A stretch of DNA of 64,000 bases, taken from positions 930,001-994,000 of the forward strand of contig OZ005619.1 in the NCBI GenBank assembly GCA_963930655.1. Direction: 5' to 3'. Shown in pieces: positions 35,301-45,735 of this stretch. The position numbers were made by a program, and so were the translations under genes. How positions within the stretch are numbered: position 1 is the first letter of the stretch; every line of letters starts with the position of its first letter. The DNA is from Myrica gale (Eukaryota > Streptophyta > Magnoliopsida > Fagales > Myricaceae). Below the pieces are notes generated by a model. That model saw only the letters and a program-made list of their open reading frames with translations, was not told the origin of the DNA and did no database searches.

Positions 35301-38300
35301 GTAATGGTTGTGCAATATTGAGTTGACATTGACTTTCTTGTATGTTGCAGGATGGAGATCTGAAATATACTCTTTATGGGGTTTTGGTTCACGATGGTTG
35401 GAACACCCATTATGGCCATTATTCTTGCTATGTTCGCACTTCAAATGGCATTTGGTACTATCTCAATGACAATCAGGTATAGGAAATAACTTTCTGTCTA
35501 GTATTTCCGATTTCTGAAACCACTGGTTGGTGATAAGTAAAACTTTGGTATATGGAACCAGCCATCCCTCCTTTTCTCCTCAGTTCCAACCAGGAGAACA
35601 ATGAAAAAGTAAGATGTTGATTCATGTTGGTGTTTGTGTAAAAAAAAATATGATGTTTTGATTATGTTCTACTATCTGAACTGTACTTTCCTCATGTTTC
35701 CAACATGCTATGGAAAACTCAATTTTGGGGAACAAGTGTACTTTCCTGAAGTTTTGCTAGAAGCCACCTGACTCCCTATAGTTTGTAGTCTTATTTACAA
35801 TTACCTTGCCATTGCCTCTCTGTGCCAGATTTGGGGTGGTTTAGCTTTTCTGGGATGTACCTTTGCTATGTATGTCATTGAGCCTTAAGAACTTTTGCAT
35901 GCGGAAGGGGTTGTTGTTTTGGAAACTTGAGGGTTGCACAAAGTGTCAGAAACCTGTTTTAACATATATAGTCATCTGCACTAAAAATTCTGTTTAATAT
36001 AATGATTTATTTCGTGAATGGGTATGCATGCTTCTTCAAAGGTATGCTATACAACTAGCTTTCATTCTACAACCTGAACGTAAAGCATGGGCACCTGATT
36101 ATTGTCTGTGAAAGGATTTTCTGATGTGTTCACCCAATTTTCCTGTAACAGGTTGGTCCAGCTAGTGAGAAGAGAGTTCTAGAACAACAAGCTTACATGT
36201 TGTTTTATGTTCGTGATAGAAAAAATATTGTCCCAAGGAAAATTCCCCCTGATGTTGCTCAAAAAGAGAATTTGAAAGGAAATGCAAATGGAAACAGAAC
36301 ATCTTCTGTCTTCAATCCAGGTTTAAAGGAGATTGTTAAAAATAGTCCAGTTGAGAATAGGTTAAGTGGTACAACCTCTGCTGCTGCAGTTAATGGGAAG
36401 GATGCATCAAATGTTGGTTCACCAATGGTACCCCTTATGAAGGAAGCATCATTTCAGAAAAATAATTGCCTGATAATGCCAGAATGCTCGGTGCCAGAAA
36501 AGGGTTTTGTATCACAACCTTCCTCAAATGCCCCATTGTCAAAGAACACACTGAACGGGCTTCCTGTTACTGATATAACTTCAAGAGATTGCTTGTCACT
36601 ATCAACTCAGTCTGGGAATGATGGTGCTCCTGATATTAAAAAGACAGCTAATGGTGTTATTAGTGACTTCAAAGAGCCCCCAAGATCTAAGAAAGACTCG
36701 ATAGTCTCAGTCTCAACATCACCAAACTCCAATGATCCCCAAAGCTCTTCTACTTCTAAAATTGTCACCGAAGTGACCTCTAAGAAGGTAAGTGGATTTT
36801 TCTTTACGCATGCTTCTTAAGGTCCTCCCGCCCACTCCATTGGGTGAGTTTTCACCTTGTTTCATGCTGATCTATAACTCATTTTATTTGCCAGACTAAT
36901 ACGGTTTTACAAGTAGCTCCATCAGAAGGCATCAGTGTTAAAACATTGAATGCAATTCACCCAGTCAGAAGTCTGCCAAGAAAACCAAGCTTTGAGAATA
37001 ATCAGGTATTCTTTAGTATTCCCGATTCCATATGCTTTAAGCCTAATAGGTTGAACGCATATTGACTTGTTTGTTTTTGTCTTTTTCCAGGTCGGGAATA
37101 CAAGCGACGAAAGTGCTGTGGCTAATTCACTGATTGAGGGTGGTCGTGGGGTTCAAAAAAGTATGCTTGATGAGTCAGTAAAATTATCTAGCTCATCAAT
37201 CAAGACTATTGGACTACAGATGGAAGCTCATAATTGCATGCGCCATAGAAAACTGAAAAAGAAGCTTCTAAAGTGTCAGGCAGCAAGCCTGCATCTTAAC
37301 TCACACTTCCTTTTCAGGCAATCTTTAGGCTTGTGGAAAAAGAAGAAACACAAAAGAAGCAAAAAACTCTCTTTAAAAATGAAGAGGCTTAGTAGAGAAC
37401 ACTTGTTGGATATAGATTGCTTTAAAGCAAATCTTGAGCCATCTACTTCTGAGAATACAAGAACAATTTCCTTGACTTCAGCTCAACCTCTGAGAAAAGG
37501 GACTAAATCTGGTTCAAAAACAGGTGTTAATGCTGCTTCAAAAAATTCAATGAGTTCTATTGGCAATTGCTTGATGGAAAATATAGATGGTGAATTTAGA
37601 CACAGGATCAATGAGAGCGGAACTGTGCTTGCAACTGATAAGCAATTGGAAAAGAGTTCTACCCTGGTCACAGACCAGAGGGAAGCAGGACGACTGGACG
37701 GTACAAAAGATAATACAAGAAAAATAATGCAGAATGGTTTGATGAGTATGATTACCCAAGGACTGGAGGAGACAGTTGGTAAGTGAATTTTGTATAATTA
37801 GCTTTCCAGCTCTCATCAGCCATATTTGTGTTTGAGCTTGGTGCTTTGCTTTGCAGGTGCATCACTGCTTATATCTCAATTAATAAATAATCCTTTATTC
37901 TTTAGTTCAGAAAATATGCTGGTATAGTCTACTTTTGTCCCATTTGATGTCCAACATAAAAAGTAGTAGTAGATGGTGGATCTAGACCCAGTTATAGTTG
38001 TTTCTGGACCAGTATCAGGTGTATAATGCCCAGAATAAACTTAAAATACGGAAGAGGGTCCTGATCCTTGTTCATAATTTTAAATCCTCATTTCTTATTA
38101 AGAAATTCAAAATTGATGTACTCTAAAATTTCCCAGTTCTCAAGTATAAATTTGAAGTTGCCATCTCCCAACTAACATTCTGGAGAAAATATTTAGTAAT
38201 TACCTACGTCTTGGTGAGATAGCATGCTGATTACTGTTCTTTGGTCTTAATTTGTCAATTGCAGTTGCTCGTTGGGATGGGACAGAATTGCCTTCATCTC

Positions 38301-38848
38301 AAATTGCAGCATCAAATGGCGTTGGAAGTGTCAGTATTGGTTATGTACCAGATGAGTGGTATGTTGAAATATTGCATATCTTTTTGCTCTCCTAACCAAC
38401 CAACCAACACCCCCAACAAAAAAAAAACAAAACAAAAGATAATGTTCACTTTAGTTGTGTTTGTTATGATTGAAATATTGTTGACTGGTTTACTTTATTG
38501 GTGTTTTGATATCTCATATGGGGTTGGTTGAATGGATTTACATGGTCGTTGCGCCATCTGATCCCGGATTAAACTAGGAGAAGCTGCTATTCTGCTACCA
38601 TTGAGCTTAACTTGACTGACTTCTAATTCAAACTGAGACAAAATATATGGAATGCTAATCTGGCTTATTCATTTTTCTGATTCCACAGGGATGAGGAATA
38701 TGACAGGGGAAAGAGAAAGAAGGTTAGGCAATCTAAAAATGTTTTCGGTGGACCAAATCCTTTCCAAGAAATTGCAGCCAAGAAATCACAATCAAAAAAG
38801 GCTAAGGCAGACAGATCCAGATCTGGAGATCAACCATTCAGGATATGA
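30556..38848 (+). CDS. UBP23: Ubiquitin-specific protease, UBP23-like
   Basis: Deubiquitinating cysteine protease (peptidase C19) that removes ubiquitin from proteins. Eleven coding exons: 30556-30870, 31276-31390, 32430-32540, 32958-33130, 33290-33616, 35351-35476, 36152-36787, 36895-37005, 37091-37778, 38265-38358, 38689-38848; phases join without a break, giving 951 aa (Arabidopsis UBP23 about 860). The N-terminus [17 protein letters not shown] is characteristic. Cys box [12 protein letters not shown] with catalytic C116; QEDAHEYM box; CxxC pairs for zinc in CLQCSYC and CQQCKQK; His box [10 protein letters not shown] with H370 and ND at 386-387; the USP fold closes with AYMLFYVRD near 405. 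The rest is a long, low-complexity, Ser-rich tail with a basic patch ([18 protein letters not shown]) suggesting nuclear targeting (inference) and the conserved end [14 protein letters not shown] to FRI. The targets are unknown. Confidence 0.93.
31719..31737. repeat. GT and G mononucleotide run in UBP23 intron 2
   Basis: A (GT)n stretch passes into about 18 consecutive G. Simple repeat, prone to length error. Confidence 0.8.
32317..32379. repeat. (GAGAGT)n microsatellite in UBP23 intron 2
   Basis: About eight hexamers of GTGAGA, followed by a short GA run. It produces an artificial Arg-Val repeat frame that is not a gene. Confidence 0.9.
33960..34240 (+). mobile_element. Possible LINE 3' end in UBP23 intron 5
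   Basis: Contains GGGCCTTTGGGCCTTTATTT and GGGCTTTGAGCCC, the same style as the retroposon at 25980-26790, and ends AGTAATGGAATATCATTTAC. No A-tail or duplication at the boundary, so tentative. Confidence 0.35.
34372..34779. mobile_element. Tourist-like MITE in UBP23 intron 5, split by a SINE
   Basis: The left end ACGTTTGCCAAACTAAATTT and the right end AAATTTTACTTCCCCAAACGCC are imperfect inverted repeats. Removing the SINE and one copy of its target duplication leaves about 190 bp, the size of the other MITEs here. The interior TTTTTCACTTTTTCA is the complement of the GTGAAAAAGTGAA motif of that group. Confidence 0.65.
34394..34625 (+). mobile_element. tRNA-derived SINE with 11-bp target duplication
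   Basis: TTAACACCAAA at 34394-34404 recurs at 34615-34625. Between them, GGTGTGGTGGTAAGG fits a pol III A box and AAGTTCGAGCCCC a B box about 35 bp downstream, as in tRNA genes. A GC-rich body with a tail CATCAAAAAAGAAAAAAAA ends the element at 34614. About 210 bp. Family not assigned; Au-like by overall look. Confidence 0.8.
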
Positions 38849-39276
38849 AGCCAGTTTAATGATGTCAAGGAAGTATTAACTTCTCGATTTTCCAATATAT
38901 CTTATTGTACCACTTGGTGTATTGTTAAGCCGAAATTTTAGGGGGAGGGTGCCAGGATTGCTCTTATCTTCTATTCGGGATTTGTTTGTTAGGGAGGGAG
39001 AGTGGGGGACTTTTTTATGACTTAATCCTCTTGGAACATTTCTCGTATTGGAAAACTGTGTTGTTATGTGGACCAGTTCTAATGTTCAAGAAATGATTTA
39101 AGTTTTTGGCTTTTCACTACTATGAGATAGAAATGGTAACATTACCAAACCATAAAAAGGAAAGGCGTTTACAAACGGCTGTTATTTTGAGAGAATCTAT
39201 ATTGGCCTTGTCTACTTGATCTATGCCCTTAGATAAAGGAGATGGTCTTTCCTCCTTTCTTTTTTTTTTTTTTTTA
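38849..39276. other. UBP23 3' untranslated region
   Basis: T-rich downstream sequence, no gene. It ends at the foldback element. Confidence 0.5.
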
Positions 39277-39690
39277 AAAAGAAAAGTATCGAAACAGTAT
39301 TTGATTTCACGGGAGTTTCGTGTTGTGACAAAATAGACCAAGTGGTTTCAATGTGAACAAATTAGTCTATGTAATCAGCAAGTTGTTGCACTGTGTTTCC
39401 TCCATTAACGGAGAATGCTGACGTGTTAATAATTTACCACGTGAACACTAATGAGCTGACACTTTTCACACATTGCTGCCTCGCATAATATTTTAAAAAA
39501 TAAATAAATTTATAGAAAAGTACCCAAACAGTCCCTGTGATTTTACGTTATGATAAAATTGTCCTTGTGGTTTCAACTTGAACAAATTAGTTCTCGTGGT
39601 CTGCAAACTATTGCACCGTGGTCCCTCTGTCAATCTCTGGTGAAACCATTAACATAGAACGTTGACATCAATAATTTATAACGTGGACAC

Positions 39691-42600
39691 TAGGGTTGTT
39701 CAACCCCAGTGTAGGTGCCGATTTTGGCCAAAACCGGCACCTACACCGGATAGGCCGATTTTCAAATAATTGCAATATACTCCTACACCATTAAGGGTAA
39801 AAATCGACCCTTAGCGGTGATGGTCCTCGGTTAACCTACATTCATATTGAGCATTTTTTTTAGCATATTACGCATTTGGTTCAATGTATTTTTTTTTCCT
39901 TTTCTCTTTTAGTCCATTGATCACATATCAATAAAATCTAAAATAATGAAATCCAAAATCAATAAAATTAAAGATCATCTTAAAAGATAAGATGAGAATC
40001 TAAAGTCTCATCTAATAAAATCCAAAATAATAAACTTAGAGAAGTAAGATCTTCGTCGCTAAGTTTGTGTTGTAAAATCTCTACTCCTTGATCTTCGTCT
40101 CTAAGATGAGTAACTCTACACAATACATTTAAATACACTAAATTATAATTTATAAAAATAAAAATATTATTCAAACTAATAAATTAACCAAAGCATAAAT
40201 AAAATTACCTGAGTCAAGCGTATAAGTTTGTGGATCTTCTGTCATATCGGAGGTCATGTCCTCCTCCTCCATAATAGGGTCACATCTCATCCAATTTTGA
40301 GCACAAATGAGACCTTATGCAGTTTTGGGGGCCAATGAACTCTGAAAGGGATCTAAGACTCGACCTCCAGTACTAAATACTGACTCAGAAGGTACAATGG
40401 TAATGATAATTACCAACACGTCACGAGCTATACGTGCAAGGATAGATACTTATAAGAGTTAAGATTCCACCAAAGTAAGATTTCAAATGAAGCAACCTTT
40501 GATTCAAGTGAATCTGATAAATATCTTTCCACCTTAGATTTGGGGTCTGAAATTTGGCTAGCAGTCCTTATAAGATCAAACTCATCTCAATCATCGTTAT
40601 CCTCCAAAGTCACACTATCACTGTCACCCACCTCCCCGACACTATCATGGTTGTCATTATAATATTTTATAAACAACTGTTATAAAGTAGCCTTCACATT
40701 CGATGCCATAACTTGTCCTTCTTCTTCTCCCAATATTTTCTTAAACCAATAATTCAGCTTAACCATTTTGTTTATTGGATCAAGCAACGCTGCAACAAAT
40801 AAAAGTCTAATCACTATCATCAGATCACCCCACTATTTGTCATACTTTGTTTTCATGCGGGATGTCATCTCCTTAAGGAAAGTATCATTATTAAAAGAAT
40901 ATTTGTCCAAATGCCTATGTATCTTAGCCAACTCCTCCAAGTAGACTTTAGCTGTAGACACATTTAATCACGACTTTCTTAATGTTACTTCATAAAATAA
41001 CTTCAAGAACTTTACAAAGTGTCGGATGTGCTCCCAATCATCGAGTGTGGAGGGCCTAATCTTCTCCTCTCATGCCTCTCTTTGCCCAAATACAATATAA
41101 AGTGCCCATATTCCTCCAACATCAACTCAAATGCTTCCTGATACTTTTCAGCTACATCCAACTTCAAATAAGTTGAGTTCCAACGAATGGTAATATCAAG
41201 AGTCAAAATTGAGTAAATGTAATCTCTTTAATCTGCACACATTCTTTAAACTTGTCTAACCATTGAGGTGATGACTTAACATACTTAATCATATTCCGAA
41301 CCCTAGCAACTGACTTATCAACATCTTTCAACCCCTCAAATACAATCAAATTCAAAATATGTGCACAATATCTCAAGAGTAGGAATTCATGGCCACAAAC
41401 AATCCTCCCTACATCTAGAGTATCTTTTTACAATTGTCTCCTCTTTAAATGGTCAATGACAGTGTCATTAGAGGAGGCATTGTCAATTGTTATTAACAAC
41501 TGTCTCCTTTGTAACCCTTAATAATTCATACAATTTTCTAGTTCCTTAACAATACTAGCCCCTTATGATTTTGCACCCTCTTAAGACAAAATTCTCTTCT
41601 GCAAGGTCCAATTAACATTGATGAAGTTTCCAGACACACTCATATAATTAAAATTTTGAATTGATGTCCAAGTGTATGTGGTAAAACACACTATATACAC
41701 ATTCGTTCAAATTAGATGATTTAACTTATCCTTCTCTTTCAAATATAGTTTCATGCAAAACCTCATCATTGTTATCCTACATGATATCTTAAATCTAGGC
41801 TCCAAATAATGAATTAAATTCCGAAATCCATGTTACTGAACCACAATAAAAGGCATCTCATCGACAATTATCACCCTAGCAATCAGATCTTTAATAGTCT
41901 TCTCACAAAACTTAGGTGTCACCCCCACCCCAACATCAGACCCCATTGACTTCTCAGCATCATGAGTCAAGAACATCTGTCCAACATCTAACTGACCCCA
42001 TTTCTTTCTCTTGAAATATGGACAAATGTTGTGATGTTGCCATAACCCCGATATCTCATTCTTGTGATGAGCCATAAAATATTTTTACAATAATTACATT
42101 TTGCTTTAGGTGGATCAGAGTTAGGTATCTTGGTATAGTGCAGCCATATATCATAAGAGTTCAAGTTTTTTTTTTGGGTTCAAGTCGTGGTGGTCGTCCA
42201 CTTGCATTACCTCTAGCCATTGGCCCCACTGTCTCAAAATTCGAAGTGGACCCAACGGCCGAACACGACACTGAGGCCGACATAGCAGTAACACTACCAC
42301 ATGTGGATGCAGTGACGGTGATTGTGGTGAAGTGTCCATCTACAAATAAAAATCACTTAAAAATGAATTCAAAAAATTACAAGTACAAGCATTCAAAAAT
42401 TCCAGACAAGTTCACAAATAAAAAAATGCACAAGTTCAGACTTTACAAGTTCACAAATTAATATACACAAAAAATGTCTATTTTCACAAATGCATACAAT
42501 GTAAACAAAAATATGTTTGTATCATAATTTACAAACTGGAAACAACACCGGTTCACAAATTAAAAATGATACAAACGTACCGATTTACAAGTTCACAAAT

Positions 42601-43559
42601 TAAAAAATGCATAAATTCACAAATTAAACAAACAGTATAAATACATAAATGCTTGCAACGCTGAAACAAAATAAACCTTGTAAAACTTCTTTTGGGTAAG
42701 CTGAGTTGGTATTGAAAACATAGATTGACACTTTGTTGCGTCTAATTACATCAAAGTCACAAGGGAGACATCCCATACAAGAGCAAATCCTACCAACTCC
42801 TAAAAAACAAAGCAACTTGATACCTAAACTAGAGCACTTAGCAACATTCTAAGTTTAGCACAAGTCACAACATTATTCTGAATAACACAGCCATGACCAA
42901 TGGATACATCAGCTAGCGGTAGCCTACTGCCAGAACACTACCAAGAAATGGAACAGTAAGACCGACTGATTAAAAATCGAATTTCAAACCCAAAATTGAA
43001 TTTTAAACCCTAAAAATCGCAAACAAAGGGGGAAATGTTAAACAATAATATAAATTCCAATACTTTCAATAGAACAAATTAAAATCAACAAACTCATTGA
43101 TTGTTAATATCATACCGAAATGAATCTCAAGTTTTGAGAAAGAGATGTGACAAAGGAGATGAGAATAGATTGACGCGTGAAGGAGGGGAGAAGAGGAAGA
43201 AACTGTGCTCGGTGAAGGAGGCGCGACAACTGGCAGGCGTGGTGGTCGGCGAAGGGCTGTGCCGCTTGTGCGCTGGAGAGGGAGGGGAGGGGAAGAGAGA
43301 GAGGCACGACCGCACTGGGTGGGGTGAGGCGTCGCATGAAAATGGGAGGGGGAGGGACTGAGTTTGTCGAAGAAATGGAGGGAGCCTGGGGTGTGACAAA
43401 ACGACGTAGTTCTCATAATGAGAAAGTACGTCGTGTTGTAAAAAAAAATTCGATTTTCCGGTACCGGGGAACCAAGAATACCTATGGTTTTTTCAAGAAA
43501 TACCAAACTGCCACCAGCACCAATGCTGATGCCTTTTTCGGTAGCACTGAACAGTCCTA
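39691..43559 (-). mobile_element. hAT DNA transposon, 3.87 kb, inactive
   Basis: Ends TAGGGTTGTTCA and TGAACAGTCCTA are inverted repeats (10 of 12). They are flanked by the 8-bp duplication GTGGACAC at 39683-39690 and GTGGACAT at 43560-43567, the length expected for hAT. It carries a decayed transposase on the minus strand. Near the 42.6-43.0 kb part there are A/T-rich sub-terminal repeats of ACAAATTCACAAATTAA style. The uninterrupted target is preserved in the opposite arm of the host foldback (about 44530-44560), which confirms the insertion. Confidence 0.88.
40240..42340 (-). pseudogene. hAT transposase remnant (BED finger, RWNSTY, hATC)
   Basis: Reading minus: a possible N-terminal GNASGRPPR stretch near 42200; a BED-like zinc finger with LWQHHNICPYFKRKKW at about 42000-42060; DITIRWNSTYLKLDVAEKY at about 41140-41200, the conserved segment of the RNase H-like core; and the hATC dimerisation domain at about 40300-40500 (WWNLNSYKYP, then PSESVFSTGGRVLDPF and SLAPKT). 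These are the marks of RICESLEEPER-type hAT proteins. The parts lie in several frames with multiple stops and shifts (for example between 42060 and 41210), so no active transposase is encoded. Confidence 0.88.
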
Positions 43560-44110
43560 GTGGACATTGATGAACTGACAATTTTTACACATGGAATGCC
43601 ACCTCACATAATATTTTAAAAAACAAATAAATTACAGAACGTTAAAAAAATCGAATGCCCTAAACTTACCTCCAAATCATACTACCTTCACCGAGAAACC
43701 TTCCTGTTCACTGAGAAACTTAACTTCTCCTTCGCACTATAAATTAATTTCTCCATCTCCACTTCCTTTCCTCCCAAATCACCGAAATCCTCCACTTCAC
43801 CTATTCTTTTAATTGGCGTTTTTAATTCCTCGCACATCACGCAAATCCCCCCAATCTTGCTGCCTTTTTTCATCGCCCAAATCTTCCATGCAAACACTAA
43901 TGACACTCACTTTCTGAGTTTCTCTTAAACCCTTAAGACAGAAAATGTGCAGTTTTAGGAAGCCAAAAAGAGATTGCCTGAGAAAATTGAAGGAAAAAAT
44001 GATAAAAAGAAGCTCAGTGTCAAAATCAAGATCTTCGTTGAATTAAGATCTTGTTTTGAGGACTTAATGTTACAACTAAATAACAAAAAAAAAAAAACAC
44101 AAACAAGTAA

Positions 44111-44290
44111 GGTTGTGTTTGTGTTGAAAAATTTTTGGTATTGGGTTTTGTGAAAAAGTGAAGAGAGAGGTAATTTTTTATATTTTTTGTAATTTTTTAT
44201 ATTTTTTTATAGGAGAGAGAGAGATTATATTGTAATATTTTATTGTAAGTTGGTGAAAAATATTGTGATATTTTTTGTGCAAACGCACCC
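44111..44290. mobile_element. Tourist-like MITE at the centre of the foldback
   Basis: GGTTGTGTTTGTG at the left pairs with the complement of GTGCAAACGCACC at the right; preceded by TAA and followed by GAA (imperfect 3-bp duplication). The interior GTGAAAAAGTGAAGAG and GAGAGATTATATTGTAAT match the copy at 9553-9751. 180 bp. Confidence 0.7.
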
Positions 44291-45479
44291 GAAGTCTCCA
44301 ATCCACTACTATTTACTAGTGATTTGAAATGCCATTAGTGATTTTGACACTGAGCTTCTTTTATCATTTTTTTCCTTCTATTTTCTCGGGCTAAGATTTC
44401 TCGGTGAATGTATTGTGATTTGAGGTTAAGTTTAGGGCATTTGAATCTTTTGTTTTTTACATTCTTTAAATTTATTTATTTTTAAAAATATTATGTGATG
44501 TGGCATTTCACGTGTGAAAATTGTCAGCTAATCAGTGTCCACGTGGTAAATTATTGACACGTCTGCGTTCTCCGTTAATGGTTTTAAGGAGGGATTGACG
44601 GAGGGACCACAGTGCAATAATTTGCTAACCACATAGACTAATTTGTTCAAATTGAAACCACAGAGACCATTTTGTCACAACGTGAAACTACAGAGACTGT
44701 TTAGATACGTTTTTGTAAATTTATTTATTTTTTAAAATATTATGTGAGGTGACCATGTGTGAAAATTCTCAACTCATTAGTGTCAACGTGATAAATTATT
44801 GACACGTCAGCGTTCTCTATTAGTGCTTTCTCGAGGAATTGACAGAGGGATCACGGTGACCACATAGACTAATTTGTTCAAATTGAAATCGCATGGACCA
44901 TTTTGTCACAAGGACTGTTTGGGTATTTTTTTTTTTGCAAGCACGCCTGTATTAAACAACACAATCCGGAAGGTCCCGAAATAAATTACAAACTTTTCCG
45001 GCACTGGCTGCTAAAATTTCGGCCGAATCAAAGATTGTGAATATCAAATTACTTGGGCGTTTGACAAATGACGATTTGGGTGTTTATTTTAAAAACTTAT
45101 ATTATAGACTCTTGTTCCATCAAAGGAGAAATATATATTTGTGTCTATTCAGTAAAGAGTAAAGAAAATTTGCTGACGTTAAGTGTTCACGAGCATGCAG
45201 GACACTAGACAACAATATTGATTAAACATTTCCCAAGGAAAAAGTGAAGCAATTTTATCCCTTACGCATCTCGAGTGTTTCCTTTATGTGTACGCATCAA
45301 CTACCAAAAGAAAACAATTCGTATCCTCGCATTATTCGGAGCAGGATAGTCAATGTAGACGTCTGGTTCTCGAGGGTAGGTTATTAAACTAAACCACTTG
45401 TCATTTAGTTAAAACAGGAGTCTATCCTGTATATTCTCAAAAGATCTTCTGAATTGGGACATCATGCTCCCAATCGCGT

Positions 45480-45735
45480 TACTTCAATGGCTAGAAGAAC
45501 GGACTTCGACCCTTGGACAAATGTATTTAGCAAATGACCTTGAGTTCGAATCCTATCACTTATGAGTGAGTCCTTAACTTGAATAATACTTGAGTTGTGA
45601 GCGGATTCAAATGTCAGAAGTTTGCTATTGCACTTCTAATTAGTCGTAAGTTTTATAGCTAGACCAAATTCATCCAAGCCCAATGTACAAAAATTGGGTA
45701 CAACAAATTTCTATTGTTATCCAAAAAAAAAAAAT
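45480..45735 (+). mobile_element. Possible tRNA-derived SINE with A-tail
   Basis: AATGGCTAGAAGAACGG is a weak A box; GAGTTCGAATCC is a good B box; the element ends with a run of A at about 45723-45733. The box spacing is longer than usual and no target duplication was identified. Confidence 0.4.

Larger units (their letters stand above)
39277..44938. mobile_element. Large foldback (MULE-type) element with inverted arms
   Basis: Two arms are inverted copies of each other: left 39277-39690 continuing at 43568-44025, right about 44335-44938. Each arm contains two tandem sub-units of about 200-230 bp with GTGGTTTCAA, ACAAATTAGT, AACGGAGAA and GACGTGTTAATAATTTA-type motifs, then an inner part (TGCCCTAAACTTACCTCCAA on the left, its complement near 44420). 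The innermost inverted pair includes AAGCTCAGTGTCAAAATC. The centre is about 300 bp and holds a MITE. A 3.87-kb hAT transposon splits the left arm. No transposase of its own. Outer borders are approximate because of T/A runs. Confidence 0.75.

Noticed and set aside
43066-43581. 171-codon frame on the minus strand and overlapping frames
   Set aside because: It crosses the right border of the hAT element and its duplicated target, so it is not one gene.
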